From Acanthochlamys bracteata (lineage: Eukaryota > Streptophyta > Magnoliopsida > Pandanales > Velloziaceae), in the NCBI GenBank assembly GCA_019914995.1, contig CM034129.1, forward strand, positions 744,001 to 808,000: a stretch of DNA of 64,000 bases, read 5' to 3'. Of this stretch, positions 37,029 to 50,392 are shown piece by piece; position 1 is the stretch's first letter; every line of letters begins with the position of its first letter. The notes under the pieces are model-generated. The model was not told where the DNA came from. It was given only the letters and a program-made list of their open reading frames with translations, and made no database searches. Made by a program: the position numbers and the translations under genes.

Positions 37029-38775
37029 GGTAAAATGAAGGTGGTCTGCAATAGGACACGTAAAATGTAGACAAAAACTAAACCAAAAATCAATTGGATA
37101 AAAATCTCCGGTGATCTCGTGTACAAATAAAATTCTTCTACTACTACTTACAATAGTATTCCACGCCTTGCAAACCTATATATAAAAAATAATAATAAAA
37201 AAATGATTATGTTTTCTGCACGGTTTTAATTTCATTTAATACCATTGGCTTAGAAAGGTCTTCATCTCTAAATATAAAATCTTATCACTAAGATGATCTT
37301 TCATTATTAGACACCAGTTTTAATATATAAAGTCAATACCTTACAAAATACATTGTTCTAAATTTTTAAAGTACTTAACGTTAATTGTCTAAATAATTAA
37401 TGTTTCTTTTAAAATTCATCTAAAGATTCTAAACAAACTTTTGTCGTACGTAAATATATGTAATGCTAAACACGTACGTATAGTTATTAATACCGTCTGT
37501 ACTTTGCAGTTGTTTTGGAACTACAAACACATATAACGTACGGAAATCACTAATTAAGTACATACATAATCATGCATTAGATAATATAGTTTTGGCCTAA
37601 TTAATTAATGATCATGCTCTAGGTAGTAGGAACTGGAATAAACACTAATTAAATTACTCATAAAACATTATGTATTCAACTTAATTATAATAGATCTACT
37701 TTATTTTTCAACTGTATATGAGAATAATTAAGCCACTAATTATATATATGCAGTTTTAACTAAGATTATACTAAGGGCGTTCATTTTTAAAAAATAATTT
37801 TTAATTTTTCAGTTTTATTTTTAATTTTTAATTTTTTAGATAAAAAAGTACAATATAAGTATATTAAACAACAGTATCATTCAAAGCCTAATTAATAAGA
37901 AGCCTAAAGATTATTAACATTAGTTAGACAGCATGTCGGTGCGAGTGGTTTAACTATTGTAATAAACTAAGAAATATCATGACATTAATTAAACAAGAAA
38001 GAAGAATATATAAGGTCTATAAACAGAAGTTATATTTACTTGTGTGGCGAAGTGAAGTCCATTCATTAATATAATTGGTTAAAGATCGAAAATAATATCC
38101 TTGAACAAAGAACCAATTAATTAAATGAGCTTCTAAGAAGTTAATTAAATAATTATTTGGGAGTACATTTCACTTTATTTAATTATTTTATTTTATTTTT
38201 ATAATTTATCTAAAATTTTATTAAAATATAGATAAATTTACTTTATAAAGTTCTATTATATTTATTTTAATAACTTTTTAATAATTTTTTATAAAATATG
38301 ATAAAAATTTTCCCTTCAAAAATATTTTATTTTAGAAATAATTCGAAACATATCCAAAATTAAAATCTAATCCATGTCCTTTTTTTTTAAATGTCAAACT
38401 AGGCTCATCATCGACACAAAGAGCTGTAGTTATTAATTAATTGGTAGATATCAAATTAATTATATTTTAAAAACTATATAAAAATTCCAACCAGGTGACA
38501 GCTTCTGTATATATGAATTTTTAATTCTCTTGCAATATATACCTGCAGTCGTGCACTGAGCATAACATCCCCGACAATTAATCAGAATCTGATCTAATTA
38601 TTATCATTATTTATTTAATTTTAATTAATAATAATAATTTTTATAATAACTTATTATTATTATTATTATTTTCCGTACATACACGTAAGACATAGAATGA
38701 GAGATCGAAAAATATGAAAACGTTTTTACTAACAGAATACTTCTATTAAATTTTTATTATTCTAAAATAATAATC

Positions 38776-39187
38776 ATAAAAATTTGAGCTCATTTTTTTA
38801 TTATCAATTAATTTTGAAAACAATTCTAAATTCATCATATCTGAGTTAAATTTAACTTATTATTCATTTATTTAGGATCTTTATGGTCGAATTTATTTTA
38901 AATAAAAATAGCCCGTTTTATTTCAGGACAAATAGACTATTTCATTCAAAATATAGTTATCCGCTATATTTTAGAATAAATAATCTATTTTATTTCAAGT
39001 CAGATCATCCGCTTCATCCAATTTATTACAAGACAAGTAACTTATATTAATTCAATTTATATAAAAAAAGAACGCTCTACTGAAGAGCAAATGTTAAAAA
39101 ATAATTTAATTATATATTATTTATCGATGATCTGGAAATAATATTTATAAAAATTTGAGCTCATTTTTTTTATTGTCAATTGGTTTC
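38776..39187. repeat. Direct repeat pair of about 40 bp
   Basis: The segment ATAAAAATTTGAGCTCATTT with the following T-run and ATTATCAATT (38776-38815) recurs at 39146-39187 with one or two changes, about 370 bp apart in the same orientation. GAGCTCATTTTTTT also occurs inside the MITE at 28306, so these may be remnants of two related elements. Confidence 0.4.
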
Positions 39188-39427
39188 GTAACATTATATA
39201 TAATCTTAATTACCTGTTCGCCTGTTAGCAGAAAAATTAACTTTTTTTTTTTTTTCTGATGTTTGATAATTATTTTAGTATACAGTTACTACAGTTATAC
39301 AGTTTGTTTTCAGTAATTTATTTTCTAATTTTACGATGATTTTAAGGATTAAAAACATGATTGTATATACGTATGTCATGTATGTAAACTACACGAAGTT
39401 GACGCGTTTAATTTCTTGAGAGTCTTA

Positions 39428-39687
39428 GGGCGTGTTTACCAACACCCCTAAATTTCACTTTCTTTAAACTCAAGTTTCACATAAATACTTATAAAAATTA
39501 AAATAAATTTTTTTATCAATAAAATTTTTTTAAAAATTCAAATTTAAAACTTACTAAAAATATATAATTAATATAAAATTTTATTTTTTATTAAATATTT
39601 TTTATTTTTTATTTTATTTTTTAAATTTATTTCTTAAAAACTCCACTTTTCTCAAAACTCCACTTCCACACCTAGGTAAACACGCCC
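39428..39687. mobile_element. Tourist-like (PIF/Harbinger) MITE, near-perfect ends
   Basis: GGGCGTGTTTACC (39428-39440) and its perfect inverse GGTAAACACGCCC (39675-39687) bound the element, with TTA directly flanking both sides (39425-39427, 39688-39690). Subterminal CACTTT/CACTTTTC motifs resemble those of the copy at 5332. Identical termini suggest a relatively young insertion. No transposase ORF is present, so it is non-autonomous. Confidence 0.82.
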
Positions 39688-39974
39688 TTATCTTCTTACA
39701 AATCAAAAGAGAATTAAATGTAATGTACAAAAAACTAGTACAACAACATGTAAAGATTCATCACGAATAAATGCGATCGACTATATTAAACAATATTTGG
39801 AAATACTTTTTCTAGAATAAAATTATATTTGAATTTTTTTAAAAAATAAGTTCTATTTGTTAACTTAAAAAATAAATATTAAATAAAATTTGTTTTTGTA
39901 TTTTAAAAATTTTGTAAAATATTTATAGAATTAAAAATATGAAATAAAAAATTAAAAATAATTATTTAGTTCAT

Positions 39975-40160
39975 TTTTTAAATATATTTTTATAAGTATT
40001 CGAAAAATTTATTTAAAAATTTAAAAAATATAAAAAAGTTCTAAATAATAAAATATTTTTATTACTTTTTTAAGGTAAACATAAAGTAATATTTGTTTTT
40101 CAAAATAATAAAAATTATTTTTATTTTAAAAAAATTTTATTTCAAAAGCACTCCAAGACA
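39975..40160. mobile_element. Degenerate AT-rich MITE copy
   Basis: The core (TTTTTAAATATATTTTTATAAG, then TTTATTTAAAAATTTAAAAA) follows the order of the copies at 29287 and 35185. The terminal repeats are eroded and the limits approximate. Confidence 0.35.
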
Positions 40161-40976
40161 TTCTTAAAATAAATTTCTACATTGATCAATATAAGTATAT
40201 CACGTATGCATGTTTTCATTGTTAATTTGATCATGCATCTAGTTATATTTACCTGCGTTATCATATATATATATATATCATCTTCAAAATAGTTAGAGTT
40301 GAATATCTTTCACGCCGATTAATTAATATAAATTACTTCTATATAGCAAATTGCGAAGAAAAAATTTTGTAATTAAAAAAAAACATGAGTAGGTATTTGT
40401 TCTTTACAAGCTTGAGCCAAGCAAAGCAATATCCGTTTTGTTGTCTCAAAAACTAATATATATATTTTTCTAATGAGAAGCTATTAAATTTAGAATCTTA
40501 GAACCTCTCCTCACGATCTATCCTTAAGTCATGCTTCTCTGATAATTATTTTTTCTTATTTATAATTTTTTTTTTCGATATAGACATTCTAAAAATGTTG
40601 ATATATAGAAAAATTCCACGTTCTTTCCATCGATCGCCAGTTCATGAAATTCATTAACGTTCATAATCAGCATGTAGTTAACGAGCTCTTAACTACCTTT
40701 TAATCACTAACTTATCATTGCTTCGAAAAAAATCTCGTCTTTGAATATCAAGATGTTTAAATATTGCAGTCGAAATCTTGGACAAAACAGCACGCGATGT
40801 TCACATTCTGAAATTTTTAATCCTCGATTGGATGAACATTGCTTCAATCTTATATATTTTATGAGTTGTTTGTCTTAATTAATCTATATACATTCAATGA
40901 TTATGACTTAAGACAAATAATTCAATATTTTTTTCTTTAAAGAAGAAAAAGTTAGAAGTTAATGTTTTCCTTTCTG

Positions 40977-40980
<4 letters not shown>

Positions 40981-41034
<54 letters not shown>
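40981..41034. repeat. (AT)27 microsatellite
   Basis: Fifty-four uninterrupted nucleotides of AT dinucleotide lie 90 nt upstream of the bHLH ATG at 41125, in the leader or core promoter. It is a likely length-polymorphic locus and could act as, or displace, a TATA element. Confidence 0.95.
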
Positions 41035-41038
<4 letters not shown>

Positions 41039-41124
41039 TTTGTTTCTTCTGACAACTATACCTTCATTCACATATCAGTGACCTTTTGAAATTAAAACAG
41101 AGATTAATTAGAAACCTGAAAATA

Positions 41125-42568
41125 ATGGAGTTTCTGGGAACGGTATCAGATGAGATTTGGAGCTCAATCGACCCAACAATGTCAGCAGATGATTCTGACA
41201 TGATGGCACAGATCATGCTCGGCGCATGTTCAATATTCCCAAATCAAAACAACGATCATGTTTACCAGAACAATGACGCGCTGCTGCTTGATCCAACTCT
41301 GTATAGCTATCCTACTGTTCATCATCATCATAATCAAGGATACGTTCCTTTAAACTTCGATGTGATCAGTAGTAATCCAATGCCTGTGGATTACTGCATG
41401 ACCCGAGAACAAGTAGTTTCATCAGAGCCGACATTCGAAATTGATCCAAACTATCTTTTAGACGATGATCAAATTTGTCAAATGGAAGAAATTAGTAGAA
41501 GCAGCAGCTTGCGAGGCAAGAGAATGCTTGATCATGTCAGTAATGATGAACCTACTACTGCCACTACAACAACTGCGGATCATCATCTCGAGAAGGAAGG
41601 TAACGTCCCTGTTGATAACCAAAAGCCGAAGAGGAGAGCTCGAGGAGCACCAAAGGTGAGTTCAAATTAATAGAAGTTTAATTTACTGGCAACATTTTAG
41701 TTGGTTCATTTTTAATTGATTGAAAGTGATTGATATTTCACGAAGGTTGAGAACACTACGAGGACAAGAAGATCGAATAAAAAATCTCAAAAGAATAATA
41801 ATTGTAAGACTAGTGCTAGTAATGAACAAGATGGCAATGTTGCTGCAGCAACAAATGGGCAGCACAGTTCAAGTAACTGCAACTCAGAAGATGATTCCAT
41901 TAATGGATCTTCAGCTCATAATAACAAAGGTGGAAGAGGTTCAGCCAGTGATCCGCAAAGCCTCTACGCAAGGGTACGTTCAAAAGAAAAGAAAAAAATT
42001 CAATCCACTGCTTATAGGATCACATAATTTTGTTTCAAGTTGCTTATAAATAAGTTTTGTTAATTGTTTAATTTTGGTTGCAGAAACGAAGGGAAAGAAT
42101 TAATGAGAGGCTCAAGATCTTGCAGAACCTTGTGCCTAATGGAACTAAAGTATAATATGTTTCGCCTTCTGCTAGCTGCATTCTGTAACTCATAAACTTC
42201 TCATTTTGATTCTTTCGAAGAATTCCACGAATTAATTTCTGTATCGCTCTTTAATTTTGCAGGTAGATATTAGCACAATGCTTGAAGAAGCAGTGAACTA
42301 CGTGAAATTCCTGCAACTCCAAATCAAGGTATACATACATTCATGAAAAATATGCATGCAGTTTTCCTTTGTTGTTTGTCTATAAACATATACCGGCTAT
42401 TTAATTTTTTTAAAACTTAAACTATTTCTGTTTTCATTCTTAATTTCTCTCTTAATTATTTGATAACAGCTATTGAGTTCAGATGATCTGTGGATGTATG
42501 CTCCACTGGCTTACAATGGCGTGGATTTTGGCCTTAATCTTCACAACATCTTAACTCTGCAGAAATGA
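41125..42568 (+). CDS. RSL4: RSL4-like bHLH transcription factor
   Basis: Class VIIIc (RHD6-like) bHLH factor. RSL4 of Arabidopsis sets root-hair length downstream of RHD6, auxin and ethylene. Exons: 41125-41655, 41746-41973, 42084-42149, 42263-42328, 42470-42568 (329 residues). The acidic N-terminal half with His and Asn runs is poorly conserved. [20 protein letters not shown] begins the RSL-type basic region (residues about 241-260), helix 1 and the loop read [13 protein letters not shown], and helix 2 [20 protein letters not shown]. The diagnostic tail [17 protein letters not shown] follows. The introns flanking the 66-nt exons within the bHLH are all phase 0. The start is the first ATG in frame and begins [10 protein letters not shown]. 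The AT microsatellite lies 90 nt upstream. RSL2 or bHLH85/139 are alternatives; the neighbours (ZAT10-like and RRM-SPOC) favour the RSL4 lineage. Confidence 0.9.
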
Positions 42569-44006
42569 TTCAAATGCCACGGCATGAAAAAAGCTAGCAG
42601 TACTTCTAACACCTGATCAAGCTAGACAATTAATGGAAGATCCAGTTAACATTGTCCTCAAGAGCCAGATAGCACTCTCTTTTCTTTTCCCTTTTTTCTT
42701 CAAGTGTATAAGTTATTTTACGTATATGGGAATTCTCCAAATTTCTTAAGTGAGTTTACAATTTCTTCATGAGAGATACAAATTACTTATAAATGGTAAT
42801 AGTTCTTAATTTTTTCGTTGAAGTTTCTACCTAGAAGCAAGTTAACCATATTCCCCTCCACGACGAAAAAATTATTATAACAATATTATCGAATTTAGGC
42901 AGTAAACCCCCAAGCTAAACTATCAGGAGCAACTCTTCGACGCCTTAAATATTTACCGGAAAAAGTTTTTTCATCAAAAATTCTCCTTAAAAGAAAAGTT
43001 CAAAGAAGTTTCGTTGTTCAAATTATTAAATTCAAGAAAAAGAAAAAGTCCGATTTTTACATAGGTCTAAATTTAATTAAAAAGAACGTCACTGTGCCCT
43101 ACTGCAAAACAATTCCAGAGGACCATTAAATGCCAAACATGGAAATAAAGACATATATCTTCAAAAACTACATGGACATATTCACAACACTTGTAAGGCT
43201 TCGTTAGGTAAACATAGAGAACGATGACGAAGTAAATTATTTCTGTATGTTTATTTATATTTAGTAATATATTATTAATAAGAAGGATAGAGAATTATTT
43301 TTTATCTTTTTTACTATTTATTAATCAAATGTGTAACTATCAAATTAGTAGATACATATAATGATAAAAAAAAGTAAATTTATTTTTTTAATTTTTAAAA
43401 TATTTTTAATATTTATTTATAATTTTATATTTATTTTATATTTAATATTTTTAAATTAAGATATATTATTTTTACTATACTAATTTAAATTTTTTATATT
43501 TATTTAATTTTAATTAGTGAGGAAATAATAGAAATTATATGTTTAGTTTTTATATATTTAATAATTGATATAATTTTAAATTAATATAAAAATTAATTTA
43601 AAATTATATTAATAAAATTTATTTAAAATTATATTAATAAATTAGTTAAAGTTATATTAATAAAATAATATTAATATAAATAAATATAAATATTTGAATT
43701 TTTATAAAAATTTATTTCTATTACTTATTTATTTATCTATTTATCTAATTAATTTATTACATTTATTATATATTCAAACATAATAAAATTAATTAACTAT
43801 TTTTTTCAATTCGTCTTTTATTAAACTTTTTTTTTGTTCTATTGCTGTTAATTTTTACCTATGAATCCACGCAGGGGTCTACAAATAAAACAACAACTTC
43901 TCTTCCTTCTTCCGTCGAATTAAAATTTTAATAAGTATACTTAATGATTCGAGGGGTTTAGTTGACGATTATCACCGCTTCGCTTGCTTCCGCCGGAGGA
44001 ACGAAG
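42569..44006. other. Intergenic region between the bHLH and RRM-SPOC genes
   Basis: It holds the bHLH 3' UTR (to about 42830) and then an AT-rich block at 43240-43800 with repeated ATTAATAAA-like units, perhaps old elements. The RRM-SPOC promoter and leader lie in the last 200 nt. No gene is seen. Confidence 0.6.
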
Positions 44007-47000
44007 ATGTCTTCTTCCTCAGAGCAACCTCTCAAGAAGCGCAAAATATACGATTATACCCCTCCTCCTCCGCAGCCGCCTTCTTCAACCACTGATTCTT
44101 GCCTTGCTTCTCCTCCGCAGCCGCCGGTCGCCGCTCTATCTACTCCGTTGCCGTCGGAGGAGGAGATTGCAAGGAAACGAGTGAACCGTGATGAGATCAA
44201 GAAGCTTTTAGAGTGTTACAAGACTATCAAATACTGCGTTGCTAATAAGGATCCTCGATTAACTCCTGAGCTTGAGCAGGCGTACCTCGATCTCATCACC
44301 AAATCTAGAGGTGAATAAATTCGATTTAGTTTGTGATTTTAACCTATTAGTTTTAATTTTAACCTGAGCTGGGGGATTTTGTGTTTCACTCAAATTTTTG
44401 TGGTTAAGGGAACAAAATATATTAATTAGGAGCTTAGAAAAATGCTTAAATTCAATGCTCTATAATTAATGTTGATTCACGAAATTGAAATTAAGATGGG
44501 GCTCGTCTTGGCGTTTCTTATCAAACTGAAGTTTGTTGTTTGGTAGAATCGTAAGGATATGGTACTGGTTTACATTGTGAAGAATGTGGTCAATGTGCAC
44601 TTTCACAGCTTGTTTACTAGTGGTTTTCCATGCATTATGTTGTTTTCATAGTGTATTGGCAGGTTTTGCATCAATAATTGCCATACATGTGCTTATAGTT
44701 AAGTTTTTGTAGTATATAAACATAGTCAGGAGCAGCTGGTGTATTGCATGCATTGTAGGATGGATGCTTAAGTTATTAATATGAAGAGGCATAAAATCTG
44801 GTGTCTATTCCATTAGATGATACTTGAATTAATTTATGTCTTAAAAAAAATTAGTGGAAATCAATTTATAGATATGGATTTGTTGCGTCATGTAGGTTTT
44901 GTGTGGATTCTGTGAGTTGTATGAGATTTGACCAAACAACTATGATTGGGAGGAAATATCTATGATCACCTTCTAATGGTGGCTTTGCAGGTTGCTTAAG
45001 TGTGCAACGCATACTATCTGAGCTTATTCCTCGATATGCACGCTACTGCCCCACTGCACTTGAAGCGGCAGCTAAAGTCTCTATCAATATGTATAATTGG
45101 AGCTTGGCCATCATAATGAGAGGAGAGGATGCAGATGGTGTTGCATACCAGACCGCTAAAGCCTGCATATTTGCGTTAGTAGATTTATGTTGCATTGCTT
45201 CAGAAGAAAAACCGGTTTCATCTGTCATCAGAGGAATATGCTCTGCTGTTTTCCAGAATGTCCTGACATTTCTAACATCAAGTTTTGAGGGAAAGGATAT
45301 ATGTCATCATGTAGGAAGTGAAGAAATAAAGCAACTGCAACAACCTTTGGAATCCTTCAATGATCTTAAGCAGGAACCAGTAAAATTTGATGATTCTGTA
45401 ACTTCTAAGCTGCTCAAGTTTCGAGTCTTAAGTTTGCTTCGCATATTCTTTTCCTTCCCTAAGAACTTATTTGCCACATGTTTTGAGCTCCTTCTTCCTG
45501 GGACTGAATTACACATGCAGGAGGGAGGTAAATACTTTCTTACTCAGGTGACCAGAATATTAAGTATGAATTATGAAACACATGCTATGAATGAACCTAT
45601 TTGTGGACAAAAGGTGTACAAAAGTTCAGATTTCACTAGCTCTAAATGTGATGAAAGTAGAAGTTTGGACTCCACTTCAGATGGAAATGGTCATCCAGAA
45701 AATTCTGGTTTACTGCCTGACAACTGTTTTCTGGGCATGGTAATGCTTCATGGTTCCTTTTGGTCATTTATTTTAGTTCTGGGTGTGGCAATGCTTGCTG
45801 ATGTAGTGGCACATCCTTGTTTATCGTATAGCATGTTTAAGACGTTTTTGAAGTACCAGAAAAAATGAACCCCAGGAGAACATCTGTGTGAGCACATATA
45901 TAGTGGTTTCTTCTGGAGTTTTACTTTTTATCACACATTTAAACTCTTGTTAGAATTAGAATCTAAGATCTGATTCAGCATCTCATACGCAGGTTGTCAG
46001 AACCAATCCTTCCTTGAAAGACTGGATAATACTGAAGTACAAATGTATGTGCAAATCACTGATTCCAAGAGATGCTTCAGATACATGTTCTTTTCTGAAA
46101 AACATTTTTGGGCCATTCTTGGAGCTGGATCGGGAAGTATGTTTTGAGGACACTGATGATGTTGATTGCAGTCCATCCAGAAGCATAAAATATTCGGATT
46201 TAGTTCAAAAGGTTTCTTCTGAACTTAATAAGGAAGCCAATGCAATTAATGGAATTCCCACTTTAGGACTTCCTGACACATCTAAGGTTGCAGGAAACGA
46301 GAATAGATGTGCTTCTAGTGGCCAGTTAGATTTTGAGATGCCTGATACGGGAATGGAACCTTTTCCCAACAAATTCGGTGCAGCCAATGAGGGTTCAGGA
46401 ATGCATCCTCCTATTACGACTAGTGGGCTGCAGTCAAACTTAAGAAGTGATGGTACAGAGGAGAGTTCTAGTCTTAAAATTGAGAAAACCTGTGGTTTAA
46501 GTGGCATGGCAACGAGCAAGCAAGCTTTTGGGGTCAGTTCGAGTGGTTTGTTATCACCAGGCAAAGACTTAGCTGCAAGAAATGAAACCCGTTCCAAACA
46601 GATTGTGTGGTATGTTGATGGTGATCCATTAGCTTTGGATGTGTGCCCTGCTTCCAAGCAACTATGGCTAGGTTTGCTTGGCTGTGACACATCTGAGATT
46701 TCTGTGAGACTGCGATTTGAGGAATTTGGTCCTCTGGAGAAGTTTCTGTTTTACCCTTCTAAAGGTTTTGCCTTAGTGGAGTATAGAAATATAATGGATG
46801 CCATCAGGGCTCATGAACATGTGAAGGTATCCCACCCGTGGGGTAGCTGCGTTTATGTAAAATTTTTGGACGTTTCTCTAGGTTCCAGAGGAGCTGTAGA
46901 TGGTGTTGCTCTTGGTGAAAGCTGTCATGTTTATATTGGGAGGGTACCATCTAAATGGGCCAAAGATGAAATACTTAATGTCCTGCAAGCTCATTTGTTG

Positions 47001-50000
47001 AATATTCGGACGGTAACTGATTTTACAAATGAAAATTCCTTGTTGTTAGAATTTGGAACAGCTAAGGAAGCAGCAGTTGCTATGAGTCACATAAGGAAAC
47101 GGCGAAAGGAGAATGGATTTCATAAAGCTTTTACCAAAATTCCAGGTTCTTGCATGAATGATAACAACAGGTTCGAACCTATGTCACTCCTGTGATAGTA
47201 TGAAGATCTGTTTTTATATTTTCTTTGGTAAGCCTTGTTTTTATCAAATCATAAAATCATGTGATGCTTGGAATAGACAAATTATACATGCTGTCTGGAT
47301 TTTTGCCTTTGTAACATAGGAAAGACTTTTCACTAGAATGCTATATTATTCGTTTGGGCATTCTGTAAAACATTATACTATCTGACAAACAGCCCACTCT
47401 CTATATTTCTTCTTACTTCACTTCCTTAGCTCTTATCATCAAATTTAGTATAAGAAGTCTTTATCTTCATGGCGCTTTGCTAACTGTTTGGCCTATGCTA
47501 AATTGAACTGTTTTCCGTACCTGCTGCAGGAATTTAGAGGTTAATTCGCATCAAGAGGCAAAATTTGTGCATCATAAGTCAAACACTTCAGTGCATTTTA
47601 AGTCTGATATCACCACCACGGGGGAAAATAGGCCAGGCAACCAGTGTGCCATTGCTTTAATTAGTAGGCTGGATGGCAATGTCAGTGACCACAGATCCTC
47701 GAACGTGAACATCGAAGTAGGCCCTCAGTTTCATAGTGCTAATGCATTTCAACCTAAATGGAGAGCTACCAGCAGTACTCCCATGCAGGATGCGGGAAGT
47801 CTGGGGACTAGAAACGCAGATAATGGAAGTAAGATGAACCTTACTTTTACTTTTGTATGCAGACTCTTGAGTTGTGAATAAGCTAAAAGTATTTTATGTT
47901 TTTTCTTACATGGTCATCCTTTGATGCTGATGTATCAGATGATGCTACCAACGTCCGTGTTGGTGAACAGAACTGGCATTATAAGGAGCAAGAATTGGTG
48001 TCACATCTAGTAGCACAAAGGACTCAGCCTTGTCCTGTCACTGCTCATTGTCCTTCAGTTCCAACACCACCAATCAGAGCTCCTTGTTTTCCTCCTCCAA
48101 ACTATCCTACTCAAAACAATGCTTGGAATAGCCGCCCCATGAATCCTTCTTTCAATATAAATCAAGTTTCGCCTAGAATACTACCTAATGAAAGTCATCG
48201 TGCCAATGCGCGGCCAACTCTTCCATTCATTCCCTCTTCAGTGACTCCTCTTTCTCAGTTGCAGGGAGGCTCTGCACCAGGTTTCGACCAAATGGTTAGA
48301 CCTCCAAGTTTGCCTGCTATTTCTCCTCCACCTCGCCTCCCACCAGATTTTGCGCCTCCATTACCCCTTTCTCCACCTCTACCTCCCTCTCAACCTCCAT
48401 CAGTTCCCCCTCCACCAATGTCCCCTCCTCCTCTTCTTCAACCTGCCCAAGAGAAATCTAGCGTGAAAAAAGGTGAAGCTTGTTTGCAGTACCATTGGAA
48501 GGGTACCCTAGCCAAAAGTGGGGTTCTCTACTGTACGCTGTATGCTAGAAAAGAAAATTCAAGTCTATGCAAGTATCCAAACGCTCTTTCGGAACCTACT
48601 GAGTGAGTTGGATTCTATACCCTAGCATGCCTGATTTAATTTGCGTTTTTTTCAGTTGGTCTTATGTGAACTGAAATTGCAGCTGGCCCTCCAGATTGGA
48701 TGTTACTAAGAGGACAGACATTGAGCATGTGAAAACAACATTTTCTAGTACCCCATCTCATAAAGTGAGTCCATTTTTGTAAAATATATTTCTCATACTC
48801 TATGCAAATTTCTGAAATTATTTTTTAACTTATTTAGTTTATAATTCTAAGCTTGATAACTTCAATTTGCGCTTAGTTATGGCTTTATGGCGGTCCCACT
48901 GCAGGGATCAGAAATATAATTTTCTTAGTAATCAGAATTAATAATGCTTTGGACATATCACATTTAGGCGGTCAATTGTTTGATGTAAAGATTTATATGT
49001 TGATAAGCAACTTATGATTTTGAGTTCTTTAGTCATGACTCTGATAATCATATCATGATGAAAATTTCAATCAGGTTAGGAGCAAAATAATTTTCCTATG
49101 ATAACAAAACCTTTACAAGGTATGCTGCCCCTTCATAGTAATGTATGCTAATTGAACCTAATTAGATATAAATATATATTGGAGGGCAGCTACTGCTTTT
49201 GTATGATCTTTAAAGCTATAGATCTATATATGATGCTAGCATCAATTACAAATACACTATTTTAATATAGCTCTATATCTTGGAAACTGTGTCTGCGTGC
49301 ACTTCTTTAGTGATGTTTTGTTCTTTTGTCTTCCTTAGAGTTCGAAAAAATGCCTCTTTCTTTAGCAATATTTCTTCATCTTCTTTATCTGCTGGATGCT
49401 TATAATGCGAAGTCATCATGCAGAGAGAGGTTTGCAGGTTGCTACCATCTTCAACAAATGACCAGAAAGGCGTAAGTTCTATCTCTTAGACCTTATGACT
49501 TCTTCACCAGAAGCTTGTAGTCAATATATTTTTATCAATCTTTGGAGTCGTTTCCTTACTTATAATAATTGCCAACATTGAAGTGTGCACTCAATCTTGC
49601 TGAAGCAAGATCCTCAGGAATTCTTGATTTAAGAAATTCAAGGTTTCTCTTGGAAGTGCGACCATTTCTCTGTTTGTCAGGATAACTCGTCTGCTTTTTG
49701 CATTTTATAGACTGTTATGATCTCAGCATATCCTCTTTCTAAATGTTATTGAATAAATTTAGATAAGTGGCTTGCAATCTATTAAGTCTTAAATGCCTTG
49801 TCTAACAAGACAGTGCACATGAATTGAGTTTCCAAAAAGTTTTTGACATGCCAAGTATCCTCTTTAAAAGTTTGTAGGTTTCACGTATAATCCATCATTT
49901 ACGGGGCAGTGAGTTGGAGGTCAAGAAAAAGAAATTTCATCCCAATAAATATTACTTACTGTATTGCTTGTTGCGTGCGCGTGTCTGTATTTTCTGTTCT

Positions 50001-50392
50001 TCTCTTTCTCATCCTCTTCCTAACATTATTGTTAGAGTTATGATCTTATGTCTCTTGCGATCAACAAAATTTGGCTACTTATAATTACCACTCAATTGAT
50101 ACCAGCTTTTGCTACAAGAATAGTAGATAGAGAGGGTTGGTGATAATTGTTTTGGTGCCATTGACTCATAGAATTCTTGAAATTGCAGCTCTTTGATTTT
50201 GCGTCGTATTTACGACAAAAAGAGTGTGCTGGAGTTATCAAGATCCCTGCTGGGAAATCCTTGTGGCCAAGGCTACTTTTTATTCTTCCACCGTCAGTTG
50301 ATACTTGTTCTATGTTATCTATTGCACCCAATCCATCTGATTGTTTAATTGCTCTGGTGTTACCAAAGGAGACTAACACTGATACTGCATGA
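44007..50392 (+). CDS. RRM and SPOC domain protein (At1g27750-like)
   Basis: Large predicted nuclear RNA-associated protein. SPOC domains of the SPEN/FPA type bind phosphorylated partners such as the RNA polymerase II tail; the exact role of this plant family is not established to my knowledge. Exons: 44007-44310, 44991-45739, 45993-47170, 47530-47828, 47939-48602, 48683-48764, 49424-49471 and 50189-50392 (1175 residues). The N-terminus is proline-rich with an early KKRK patch, followed by a helical region. Two divergent RRM-like folds lie at about 570-650 ([19 protein letters not shown]) and 660-740 ([16 protein letters not shown]). A strongly proline-rich linker covers about 870-1015. The C-terminal SPOC domain spans about 1018-1170 ([12 protein letters not shown], then [20 protein letters not shown]). 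The donor after 47170 (CAG|GTTCGA) is weak but is required by phase. The start is the first ATG in frame, reading [13 protein letters not shown]. Confidence 0.86.

Larger units (their letters stand above)
34453..41124. other. Long AT-rich intergenic region upstream of the RSL4-like gene
   Basis: About 34453-35000 is the ZFPL1-like 3' UTR and flank. The rest is AT-rich and gene-free: MITE copies at 35185, 36828 and about 39975, a Tourist-like element at 39428, ATT/AAT triplet runs near 38620-38670, degenerate internal repeats at 38890-39060, and a direct repeat pair at 38776 and 39146. The last kilobase should contain the promoter of the bHLH gene and ends in a 54-nt AT run. Confidence 0.6.

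Noticed and set aside
38600..39200. Regularly spaced repeats as a CRISPR-like array
   Set aside because: The repeats are few, degenerate and AT-rich, without constant spacers, and the genome is clearly a plant nuclear genome.
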